This document shows, in pieces, positions 19,792 through 28,061 of a stretch of 33,819 nt of DNA (its first letter is position 1; the number at the start of each line of letters is the position of its first letter). The translations under genes were made by a program, and so were the position numbers. The notes under the pieces are model-generated. The model saw only the letters and a program-made list of their open reading frames with translations. It searched no databases and was not told the DNA's origin. This stretch comes from Nitrospirae bacterium RIFCSPHIGHO2_01_FULL_66_17 (lineage in GTDB: Bacteria > Nitrospirota > Nitrospiria > 2-01-FULL-66-17). The stretch spans positions 1 to 33,819 of the forward strand of contig MHEO01000039.1 in assembly GCA_001803875.1 (NCBI GenBank). The letters are read 5' to 3'.

Positions 19792-21282
19792 TCACCCCAG
19801 ACTTCGGCGGATCTTGGCGGCATCGAGAATGTACTCCCCGAACTCCCTCCCTTCGCGCCAGAGGAGGTACGCGCTCGACACGAGGTTGCGGTGGAGGTAG
19901 TGCTCGGATCGACGAGGCCCCAGCTCTTCGCCGAAATGCACTTCAAGCAGCTTGACGTCGTCCTGAACGGTCGCCCACGCCGTGTCCTGCTTGGCCAGAA
20001 AATTGAGGTTTTCCTTGTTGAGGTACTGTCCCGCCTCGATGAGATCGGCCCGAAAATTCACGTAGATGGACTCCAGGTCGTCGAGCAGTCCCCGCTTTTT
20101 TGCCGCTCGCAACCCGCGTCCCGCCCCGATCAGCTCCGGGGGAACGCCGATCGAGTACAGCGCGGCCGTGAAGCCGATCGCGCGGGGCAACCGAACGCCC
20201 CCTTCGCCGCGCGCGTAGCCGAACAGGCCGAAGTGCAGCATCCGCTCGCGCCGCTGAGGGATGAACCGCGACAGGTCGTTGATCCGATCCGCCAGCGCCT
20301 CCACGGTGACCTTGTATTCGGCCGAGAAGAGCGCGTTGATCTGGCCGCCGCGTCTCACCTGGTCAGCGGTGTACAGCGGGGCGCGATGCTTTCCGAGCGC
20401 GCGATTGAGCACGCCGATCGCGCGCGTCACCTCGCTCAGGGGATAGTCGTACCGGAACGCCGACTGAATCGTCACGGTGCGGACCCCTGGATACTCACGG
20501 AGAAACGCATCCACCCGTCGCGGCGAGAGCCCCCCGCGGAAGGGAAGACAGCCGACACCGATGATGGGAAACACTGGAATCCCGGTTTCGTCCTCGAAGC
20601 GGTAGTACTCCGAGAGCGCAATCTTGGCCGCGATCGTGGCGGGAACGAGACCGTCGTTGAGCGAGGGGGCGGAGCGGGCCACGAACGGCCTCAAATAATC
20701 CGGCGCCGCCCCGTACTCCCGCCGGTGGAGATCCAGATACTCCATCAGGATTTTACGCGATGCGGTGAGGTGGGAGACGCCCTCGATGAGGGGGATCACC
20801 CTCAAATACGTGAACCGCTTTTCCTTGTCGCCGAACGCCTGGTGCTTGAGTGCGGCCACCTGGGAAAACGTCTTCTGAAGGTGGAGTAATTTTTTGGCAT
20901 CGTCGGTCATCGGAAGGATGACCTCGAACACCGGAGGATGCTTAAATCCCAGATCGTGCGCGAGATCTTCGAACGTCAGGATCCCGATGTACGCGCGCGC
21001 CAGGCGGTAGCCCTTTTCCTCCCAGATGTTCGGGAGCCGGAACGTGAGGAACACGTCCCCGCCCAGCGTCTTCTTCTTAAAGAAGTCGTAGTACTTGGAG
21101 AAAAGTTTGTCGACGACCGCCTCGTCGACGTATTTGCCTTCCCAGTCCCACATGTACTCCTGGCATTTGAGATCCCGAAACGCCGAGACGCACTCCTCCA
21201 CCTCCTCCTGCGCCGAAATGAAGGCGTCGCCATTCTTTTTCCACGGGGGGACGCCGGCGTGATCGGGGTGCTGGGTAGCCAT
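19792..21282 (-). CDS. ppcA: Phosphoenolpyruvate carboxylase, archaeal-type (PpcA/PEPcase_2)
   Basis: N-terminal MATQHPDHAG (archaeal-type PEPC STQHPDN motif), ~500 aa length, VFEVILPMTDDAKKLL, PLIEGVSHL, RPFVARSAPSLNDGLVPATIAAKIAL. Confidence 0.88.
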   Translation of the reverse strand: MATQHPDHAGVPPWKKNGDAFISAQEEVEECVSAFRDLKCQEYMWDWEGKYVDEAVVDKLFSKYYDFFKKKTLGGDVFLTFRLPNIWEEKGYRLARAYIGILTFEDLAHDLGFKHPPVFEVILPMTDDAKKLLHLQKTFSQVAALKHQAFGDKEKRFTYLRVIPLIEGVSHLTASRKILMEYLDLHRREYGAAPDYLRPFVARSAPSLNDGLVPATIAAKIALSEYYRFEDETGIPVFPIIGVGCLPFRGGLSPRRVDAFLREYPGVRTVTIQSAFRYDYPLSEVTRAIGVLNRALGKHRAPLYTADQVRRGGQINALFSAEYKVTVEALADRINDLSRFIPQRRERMLHFGLFGYARGEGGVRLPRAIGFTAALYSIGVPPELIGAGRGLRAAKKRGLLDDLESIYVNFRADLIEAGQYLNKENLNFLAKQDTAWATVQDDVKLLEVHFGEELGPRRSEHYLHRNLVSSAYLLWREGREFGEYILDAAKIRRSLG

Positions 21283-21374
21283 CGTCGCCGGAATTTTGCG
21301 GGGTGGCGAACGGCGTGGAATGGGAGATCTCCTGACTCAGGGGCAGCGCGGTTCCGATCAGTCGGTACCGCGCC

Positions 21375-21403
21375 AGACTACCAGAATCCTTGAACAATCT
21401 CAA
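21375..21403 (-). promoter_or_regulatory. Possible sigma-70 promoter of the PEPC gene (TTGAGA-N17-TAGTCT)
   Basis: -35 at 21398-21403, -10 at 21375-21380, minus strand. Confidence 0.4.
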
Positions 21404-21469
21404 ACACGACCGGCCTCCATGGGTTGCTCGCCGCGGAGTGCGGTTGGGGTGAGGGGGCGACGATGGATG

Positions 21470-21627
21470 CTAGGAACCTGTCCATGAATGGTCATCTGCG
21501 GCGTTGCCGCTGCGCATCCGCTCCTCACGTACCCACCGCGTACGCTCCGGTGCGGTGCTCACGGCGCCTGGCATCTGACGCATTCCTGAACAGACTCCAA
21601 CGATCGAATACTCGGACAGGTTCCTAG
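21470..21627. repeat. MITE-like palindromic repeat, copy 1
   Basis: Perfect 14-bp terminal inverted repeat CTAGGAACCTGTCC...GGACAGGTTCCTAG, long imperfect inner palindrome centred on GTAC-ccaccgc-GTAC; homologous to the reverse complement of 27902-28061. Confidence 0.85.
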
Positions 21628-21869
21628 GGGTGGTCGGATCGGACGTCGCGGCTCCGAACGCTCGCGACGCGCACGCGCACCGACGGCGGCGCGGGGCTTG
21701 GCGTCAGATGCTTTCTCAGGAGATCGAGGAATTCCTTTTCGGCGAGGAAGATCTCGCGGCACGATGGACAGGCGGTTAAATGCGTCTGGGTCCGCATCGA
21801 ATCCTTCGCGTCCAGCTCCCCGTCTAGATGGGGATGCATCACCTTCCTGATCGCGGAGCAATCGTCCAT
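21624..21869 (-). CDS. Zinc-finger (zf-HC2-like) anti-sigma factor
   Basis: MDDCSAIRKVMHPHLDGELDAKDSMRTQTHLTACPSCREIFLAEKEFLDLLRKHL; H-x3-C-x2-C motif, directly downstream of an ECF sigma gene. Confidence 0.85.
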   Translation of the reverse strand: MDDCSAIRKVMHPHLDGELDAKDSMRTQTHLTACPSCREIFLAEKEFLDLLRKHLTPSPAPPSVRVRVASVRSRDVRSDHP

Positions 21870-21965
21870 CGGGATCCGGTGCACAGGGTGACAGAATGCG
21901 GTGGGACGATCCCCGTTAACGGACGTCGATCATCATCCCGCTGCGACGAGGGGAACGCCCGCCGC

Positions 21966-22589
21966 TCAGGCCACGGCGTGCTCGGCGTGATGGAGGCGGG
22001 TCTGGCGGGAGGCACCAGCCCAGTAGTCCTTGAGCAATTTCTTCAGAAGATTGCGGCCGCGAGACAACCGCGACATGACCGTGCCGAGCGGACAGCTCAT
22101 GATCTCCGCGATCTCTTTGTAGTCAAATCCTTCGACGTCCTTGAGCAGCACGGCGAGGCGCAGTTTTTCCGGCAGCGCATCCATCGCGCGCTGGAAATCC
22201 TGGCGGAAGACCCCCTTCTCGTGCCGGCCACTCGCCGCCACCAACACATCCTTGGGCGACTCGTACGGATCATCTTCCACCACCTCGAGCTCGGTCAGCG
22301 ACACCTCGCGCGCACGCTGGTGATACCGATTGATGAACAGGTTCTTGGTGATGGTGAACAGCCAGGCTTTGTAATTGGTGATCTGCTCGTACCGGTGGTA
22401 AAACCGGTAGGCTCGCAGGTACGCGTCCTGAACCAAATCGTGCGCATCGTCGCTGTTGCCGGTCAACACGAGGGAAAAACCGTACAGCGAGTCAAGGTAC
22501 TTCAGCGTGATCTCTTCAAACTCGGCTTTTCTGGCTTCTTCCGGTCTCACCAACGTCAGCAGGGCACCGCTTTCCATTGTTTGCTCCAT
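21966..22589 (-). CDS. ECF-type RNA polymerase sigma factor
   Basis: Region 2 (DDAHDLVQDAYLRAYRFYHRYEQITNYKAWLFTITKNLFINRYHQ) and region 4 (LPEKLRLAVLLKDVEGFDYKEIAEIMSCPLGTVMSRLSRGRNLLKKLL). Confidence 0.94.
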   Translation of the reverse strand: MEQTMESGALLTLVRPEEARKAEFEEITLKYLDSLYGFSLVLTGNSDDAHDLVQDAYLRAYRFYHRYEQITNYKAWLFTITKNLFINRYHQRAREVSLTELEVVEDDPYESPKDVLVAASGRHEKGVFRQDFQRAMDALPEKLRLAVLLKDVEGFDYKEIAEIMSCPLGTVMSRLSRGRNLLKKLLKDYWAGASRQTRLHHAEHAVA

Positions 22590-22886
22590 CCGAGGTTGCT
22601 TTCCGGTCCGACCCAAACCACGGGCTGGGAAGTGCACGTACGGTGCCAATAGGTTCCGGTGGGAATTTACCGCGGGAACACGGGGATGGATCTAACGCAG
22701 GGGGAAAAAGTGAGACTCAACTTCCCTTATTCAGACCAAATCTTCATCACTTGAGACGGCCGCGACTGACCGTTATTGATGGAATTGCCCCCTTTCCCTC
22801 TTGAGCGACGAAAGAGTGGCTTGTGGCATTTCTTTCTCGCCAATGGCACCAACGCTATTGAAACTTAAGAAGAAACTTCGCTTGTG

Positions 22887-22914
22887 GACGAACCGGCCAC
22901 CTGGCCGGTTCGTC
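22887..22914. terminator. Strong hairpin downstream of the ribonucleotide reductase gene, possible terminator
   Basis: Perfect 12-bp stem GACGAACCGGCC-acct-GGCCGGTTCGTC 34 nt after the minus-strand stop; no U-tract follows on either strand. Confidence 0.45.
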
Positions 22915-22948
22915 CCCCTAGTCATCTGTGCCCCGGTGGATAAGGTTC

Positions 22949-25294
22949 TTAGCTACAGCGCGAGTACCCACACACGCCGCACTTTTCGCACCCTTCCTCG
23001 AATTTCAGCTCGCACCCGCAGTCCGGACACGGGAATGTCACCTTGCCGGTCCGATGATCCAGCAGCATGGCGAATGGCTTCGCCTGGGGATCCACCGCCG
23101 GGGCCTTGGAAGCAAGGTTTTCGGCGAGGCTTTTGGCGATCGCGTCGGAGCAGGACAGGACGCGGTCGGGGCCGAGGCCGTAGGGCTTATCGCAACGGAT
23201 CCCGATAAGCTGCTTGACGATCGCCTGGGGATCGGCGCCGGCGCGGAGCGCGAGCGAAATTAAGCGGCCGATCGCCTCGTTGAAGGAGCCCTCGCACCCC
23301 CCGGATTTGCCCATCATGTTGAAGACCTCGAACGCGCGGCCGGCCTCGTCTTGGTTGACCGTGACGTAGAGATCGCCGCACGAGGTCTTGGTCCGGCTCG
23401 TGCTGCCCGTGGTCGTTCGCGGCCGCGGCTTCGGCATGATCAGTTGCGTCGTCGGCGCGGGGGGTGGTGCCGAGACCGGCTCCGGCTGAACCGGGGCCGC
23501 CTGCGCCACCTTCGACGACTGGCCGACGTTTAAGACCTGTTCTTCCCGGCTGGCGTCGCGGTACACCGTGATGCCCTTGCACCCCAGGTTGTACGCCATC
23601 AGGTAGGCCTTCTTCACGTCCTCGACCGTCGCGTTGGCCGGCATGTTGATCGTCTTCGACACCGCGCTGTCGGTATGCGCCTGAAAGGCCGCCTGCATCT
23701 TGACGTGCCACTCCGGCGCGATGTCGTGGGAGGTCGCGAACACCCGCTGCCAGTGCGCGGGAACGCAGGCCAGTCCGCGCGCGGAGCCGTGGTTGTCCAG
23801 GATCTGCTGGATGAGATCCTCCCGCCAGAACCCTTCGCGCTTGGCCACCTGGATAAAGTCGTCCAGGACGTAGGGGAGGTGCTCGCCGTCCATCACGTTC
23901 TTGTACCAGATGAGCGAGAACTCGGGTTCACAGCCGCCCGAGGTGTCGGCGATCATCGAGATCGTGCCGGTCGGCGCGACCGTGGTCACGTAGGAATTGC
24001 GCAGCCGGTGGCCTTGTTGCTGGTGCAGCGAACCTTCCCAGTACGCGTAGGGTCCGCGCGCGTCGGCCAGTCGCTTGGACTCGTCGTAGCCGACATCGCG
24101 GAAGAACTTCATCACCCGGCGCCCCATCTCGACGCCCTCCTCCGAGTCATACGGGATACCCAGCTTGAACAGCAGCCGCGCGAAGCCCATGATGCCGAGG
24201 CCGATTTTCCGGTTGGCCTTGGTCACTGCCTCGATCTGGGGAATCGGGTAATTGTTCATGTCGATGACGTCGTCGAGAAAGCGGACGCCGGTCCGGACAC
24301 TCGACTCCAACCTCGCCCAATCGACCTCATACCGCCCGTCGCGCTCGATGACGTGGCGCTCGACGTTGATGCTGCCGAGATTGCACGACTCGTACGGGAG
24401 CAACGGTTGCTCGCCGCACGGATTGGTCGCCTCCATCGCCGCGATGTGGGGGGTCGGGTTCGCGCGGTTGGTCACGTCGATGAAAAAGAGACCGGGTTCG
24501 CCGTTGCGCCACGCCGCCTGGGCGATCGTGTCGAACACCTCGCGGGCGGGCAGGCGCCGGACGACCTCGCCCCGGCGCGGGCTGACCAGATCGTACTCCT
24601 CGCCCCGCTCCACCGCCTCCATGAATCGATCGGTGATCGCGACGCTGATGTTGAAATTCGTGATCTCCTTCGTGTCGGTCTTGCAGGTGATGAATTCCAG
24701 GACGTCGGGGTGATCCACCCGCAGGATGCCCATGTTCGCGCCCCGCCGCGTTCCGCCCTGCTTGACCGCCTCGGTCGCGTGGTTGAACACCTTCATGAAC
24801 GAGACCGGCCCCGACGCGACGCCGCCGGTGGTCCGCACGACGTCGTCCTTCGGCCGAAGCCGGGAAAACGAGAACCCCGTGCCGCCGCCGGTCTTGTGGA
24901 TGATCGCGGCCTGCTTGACCGTCTCGAAGATCTCTTCCATCGAATCGCCGACGGGCAGCACGAAGCACGCGGACAACTGCTGCAACTCGCGTCCCGCGTT
25001 CATCAAGGTGGGGGAGTTGGGCAGAAAGTCCGTCTCGGCCATGAACGCATAAAACGCCTCGGCGGCCCGCTCCACGTCCGCCTCGGTGCCGTAAAGCCGC
25101 TCGGCTTGGGCAATGTTGCGCGCCACGCGCTCGAACAGTTCCTGCGGGGTTTCGGTCACCTGGCCGCGCTCGTCCTTGGCCAGATACCGTTTCTTGAGAA
25201 CCCGCAGGGCGTTAGGTGAGAGCCGCGGGGCCTGGCGTGCGGAACCATTCCGGATCGGCTCACCCGTCACCGCCGTCTGGGCGCCTTCGTTCAT
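22949..25294 (-). CDS. nrdJ: Adenosylcobalamin-dependent (class II) ribonucleoside-diphosphate reductase
   Basis: LPNSPTLMNAGRELQQLSACFVLPVGDSMEEIFETVKQAAIIHKTGGGTGFSFSRLRP, NPCGEQPLLPYESCNLGSIN, C-terminal Cys-rich CPDCGCELKFEEGCEKCGVCGYSRCS; start at MNEGAQ. Confidence 0.96.
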   Translation of the reverse strand: MNEGAQTAVTGEPIRNGSARQAPRLSPNALRVLKKRYLAKDERGQVTETPQELFERVARNIAQAERLYGTEADVERAAEAFYAFMAETDFLPNSPTLMNAGRELQQLSACFVLPVGDSMEEIFETVKQAAIIHKTGGGTGFSFSRLRPKDDVVRTTGGVASGPVSFMKVFNHATEAVKQGGTRRGANMGILRVDHPDVLEFITCKTDTKEITNFNISVAITDRFMEAVERGEEYDLVSPRRGEVVRRLPAREVFDTIAQAAWRNGEPGLFFIDVTNRANPTPHIAAMEATNPCGEQPLLPYESCNLGSINVERHVIERDGRYEVDWARLESSVRTGVRFLDDVIDMNNYPIPQIEAVTKANRKIGLGIMGFARLLFKLGIPYDSEEGVEMGRRVMKFFRDVGYDESKRLADARGPYAYWEGSLHQQQGHRLRNSYVTTVAPTGTISMIADTSGGCEPEFSLIWYKNVMDGEHLPYVLDDFIQVAKREGFWREDLIQQILDNHGSARGLACVPAHWQRVFATSHDIAPEWHVKMQAAFQAHTDSAVSKTINMPANATVEDVKKAYLMAYNLGCKGITVYRDASREEQVLNVGQSSKVAQAAPVQPEPVSAPPPAPTTQLIMPKPRPRTTTGSTSRTKTSCGDLYVTVNQDEAGRAFEVFNMMGKSGGCEGSFNEAIGRLISLALRAGADPQAIVKQLIGIRCDKPYGLGPDRVLSCSDAIAKSLAENLASKAPAVDPQAKPFAMLLDHRTGKVTFPCPDCGCELKFEEGCEKCGVCGYSRCS

Positions 25295-25437
25295 ACGAAA
25301 CCCTCCTTGGTGTGGACTTGCTTTATGATTGAAGCGATAAGGTCGGATGACGCATCGATCACGTTCGGGAAAATTTTTCACACCGTGTGAGGTGCTGGAT
25401 TATCTCTCCTCGAGAATCGAGATATCGAGAGCGCCGC

Positions 25438-25467
25438 ATCCTACGCTCGTCACAATGTCCCTGTCAA
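25438..25467 (-). promoter_or_regulatory. Predicted sigma-70 promoter of the ribonucleotide reductase gene (TTGACA-N18-TAGGAT)
   Basis: -35 at 25462-25467, -10 at 25438-25443; implies a leader of roughly 135 nt. Confidence 0.6.
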
Positions 25468-25585
25468 GGGAAAAGCACAAGATACGGGGCCATGCAAGTC
25501 ATAAACCAACTAGATGTTGTGGATATACCTGTGAGTCGGAGGGGATCACATGTGGATCGGCTGTGGACAGCGCGGTTTCAGCGGC

Positions 25586-27382
25586 TCAGGGAAGCGGCGC
25601 CTCCAGAGTCACGAGCAGGCCGTATGAACCCATCGTGCCGGCTCCGGCTGACGGGCCCTTGAGGGACGCGGTGACCCTGGCGTAATAGGGGCCGGGCTGG
25701 GCGTCGAACACGACCGTGGAGGCCAATCGCTCCCCGTTGTTCACTCCCATATCGCGATAGAACGCAGGCAAGGGGACGGCCCGGTTGCACACCCCGAGCT
25801 GGACCGTTTTAGGAATCGCCGCGTCATCGTTCTCCACCTTCACGGTACTCACCACCACGACTGCCCCGGTCGCATTCACTATTTGCAGAAACGTGTCGGC
25901 CCCGTTGCTCAGGTTGAACGTCTCGACCTTCACGGATCGAGGCACATCAACGGTGAACTTCACGTAATCCACATCCCCAGCCGGGTAGAGCGTGTGGCAA
26001 GTCGGAGCCAGGCCGGCGTCCGGAGCGCTCACCATCACATCGTCGGGGCGGCTCTCGTACGCATCCGGCACGAACTCGATTTTCCGCAGCGTCGCCGTGG
26101 TCGCGAAATTCGAAAAGCTCGTCGGACCGAAGAGGTCCTTGAAATAGCCCGCGAAACTTTCCAGCGTGCCCGTCGGCGGTGGCACCGTTCTGAATCGGCT
26201 CATGATCTGCCACACGCGCTGGAGACCTTCCGCGGAGACGTCCCCGCCCTCTCCGTAGCCGTCGAGCAAATCCCAGAGCACTGCCGCCACCGCGATCTCG
26301 CTGGTCGTGTAGGTACCGTAGTCCTCGAGCGGGGTCCCGATGCCGGTGAGCACGGCGGAGTAGGGCTTCTCGATATCGAACGCGTAGCTGAGGCCGCGAT
26401 TCGGACTCCCCGGATCGCCCGCGTAGGTGTTCACCATCACCGGGCTCTCGCGGATCGCAGCCGACAAGAATGTCGCCCACCCCTCGGACCACGCGAGTCG
26501 GATGTCCTGGCTGTTGTCGTTCAGATAGTGCGCGCCGCCGATTTCGGCGGGCTTTGAAAAGCTGTAGGCCATGAAGTGCCCGAACTCGTGGAGGATCACG
26601 TCGTCGTCGTACTCGTCATGATCCCCGTTGTCCGGACCTCCGCCGTCCCCCCCCGAGAGCACGATGAATGCGTCGCCAGTCTGCTCATCGCCGCCAAAAT
26701 ACGTCCCGAAGGTCCCATCCCCGAAGAATGTCCCCGGCCGCCACACGCCATACAATTGTTCGGCGGGCGCCTGCCCGGTCAATGCGACGGCTTTCTCGGC
26801 CCCGGTGGTCAGCACGTCCATGATGTTGAAGGCGCCGGAAAACGGATACGCCACCCCGCCGGAAAGCTGCACCATGAGCGGCAGCGGAAAATCCCGCTTA
26901 TTAACTCCCGGCTTGGACGCGTCGAACGGGTCGCCCGGCCGGCTGTAGAGCTCGACGTTGTCGCTGGTCACGACGATCTTGAACTTCTGGGGATCGGTCC
27001 TCGAGGCGACCCGTGGATAGACGGTGGAAAAGCTCGTCAGCGTGGGGATGTCGGTGCAGTAGGACCCGTTCTTGTCGGTAAACGTGGTCGCGACCACGCT
27101 GCCGTCGACCTCGCGGACGATCTCGACCGCACCGTAGCGAACCGGCTTGATGATCCGTTCGCCGGTCAACCCCTGCGGGCTGTATAAGCGCTTGACGAAG
27201 GTGACCTTCCCGCCGACCACCACGCCCTGCCCCCGGCAGATGAGGTCGCCGATCGGCGTGCCGCCGCCTCCGGAGCCGCACCCCATGAGGCCCGCGAGGC
27301 CGGCGATCGCCGCCGCGCGCGCCAGCCGACGCCGGCGACACGGCAGGTCACGGCTCGTCGCGATATTCGATAACCGATTCAC
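25586..27382 (-). CDS. Putative secreted/lipoprotein HExxH metallopeptidase with C-terminal PPC-like domain
   Basis: Lipobox-like LAGLMGC, DDDVILHEFGHFMAYSF and WSEGWATFLSAAIRES, C-terminal PPC-like region (GDVDYVKFTVDVPRSVKVETFNLSNGADTFLQIVNATG...GPYYARVTA). Start uncertain (GTG at 27382 assumed; ORF reaches 27436). Confidence 0.75.
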   Translation of the reverse strand: MNRLSNIATSRDLPCRRRRLARAAAIAGLAGLMGCGSGGGGTPIGDLICRGQGVVVGGKVTFVKRLYSPQGLTGERIIKPVRYGAVEIVREVDGSVVATTFTDKNGSYCTDIPTLTSFSTVYPRVASRTDPQKFKIVVTSDNVELYSRPGDPFDASKPGVNKRDFPLPLMVQLSGGVAYPFSGAFNIMDVLTTGAEKAVALTGQAPAEQLYGVWRPGTFFGDGTFGTYFGGDEQTGDAFIVLSGGDGGGPDNGDHDEYDDDVILHEFGHFMAYSFSKPAEIGGAHYLNDNSQDIRLAWSEGWATFLSAAIRESPVMVNTYAGDPGSPNRGLSYAFDIEKPYSAVLTGIGTPLEDYGTYTTSEIAVAAVLWDLLDGYGEGGDVSAEGLQRVWQIMSRFRTVPPPTGTLESFAGYFKDLFGPTSFSNFATTATLRKIEFVPDAYESRPDDVMVSAPDAGLAPTCHTLYPAGDVDYVKFTVDVPRSVKVETFNLSNGADTFLQIVNATGAVVVVSTVKVENDDAAIPKTVQLGVCNRAVPLPAFYRDMGVNNGERLASTVVFDAQPGPYYARVTASLKGPSAGAGTMGSYGLLVTLEAPLP

Positions 27383-27851
27383 CCGTCTTGGTTTTCTTGG
27401 GGGGGGGAAGGTTGAGTTTGTGCTTGGACGGGTCACCCAGCGGGAGCATGAGCGACCGGGCGTCGCCGAGCGTGGTCCCGTCGGCGAATTTCAGCATCGC
27501 GGCGCCCTGGATGACCGCCGGCGCGGCCTTCCGCGGCCGGATCGTCACCATCAATGTTCGAACATCGCCCGCCCGCGCCGCCCCCTCCCAGGTCGTCGTC
27601 CCCGACACGAGATCCACGCCGTCCGGGAGAGTGATCGACAGCGACAGGCTCGGCGCGTCCACCAGGGGCCTCGCGCGGAGGGTCACGGTCACGTCCGCGT
27701 CCACCGCGACCGGCCCGCCGAAATCGAGCGACACGTCGAGTGGGGCGGCCGGCATCGTCGCCAAGCCGGGTCGGGGACACGAGAGAAACACAAGAACCAG
27801 CGCCGCCATCAAGGGCGCGCGGCTCCGCCCAAAGACCACGTTCATATTCAT
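27348..27851 (-). CDS. Hypothetical secreted protein
   Basis: Signal peptide (RAPLMAALVLVFLSCPRPGLA), beta-rich LPDGVDLVSGTTTWEG...; overlaps the metallopeptidase gene start. Confidence 0.65.
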   Translation of the reverse strand: MNMNVVFGRSRAPLMAALVLVFLSCPRPGLATMPAAPLDVSLDFGGPVAVDADVTVTLRARPLVDAPSLSLSITLPDGVDLVSGTTTWEGAARAGDVRTLMVTIRPRKAAPAVIQGAAMLKFADGTTLGDARSLMLPLGDPSKHKLNLPPPKKTKTGESVIEYRDEP

Positions 27852-27901
27852 CTAGACTCCTCCGTGTGGGGGTTTATTCTGAACCGAACCGGGGGGAACG
27901 G

Positions 27902-28061
27902 CTAGGAACCGGTCTGAACATTCGGCAGTTGGAGCCTGTTCAGGAATGCGCCAGATGCAAGGCGCCGGCGAGCACCCGGACCGGAGCGTACTGTTCCGTA
28001 CGTGAGGACCGGATGCGCAGCCGGCAACGCAGCAGATGGCCATTCATGGACAGGCTTCTAA
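27902..28061. repeat. MITE-like palindromic repeat, copy 2 (inverted relative to copy 1)
   Basis: CTAGGAACCGGTCTGAACATTCGG...GTAC-tgttcc-GTAC...CATTCATGGACAGGCTTCTA; reverse complement aligns along the length of 21470-21627, roughly 80% by hand alignment. Confidence 0.85.

Noticed and set aside
21470-21627. Copy 1 repeat as a CRISPR or tRNA-like structure
   Set aside because: Only two dispersed copies, no spacer array, and the palindrome does not fold as a cloverleaf with a conserved T-loop.
22887-22914. Canonical Rho-independent terminator
   Set aside because: Stem is strong but lacks a following T-run on both strands; listed only as a possible terminator.
23675-25219. 514-aa + strand ORF
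   Set aside because: Antisense to the class II ribonucleotide reductase; shadow ORF.
25378-25390. TCACACCGTGTGA as a CRP/FNR site
   Set aside because: CRP-type sites are TGTGA-N6-TCACA; the half-sites here are in the opposite order and spacing. Kept only as an unassigned dyad.
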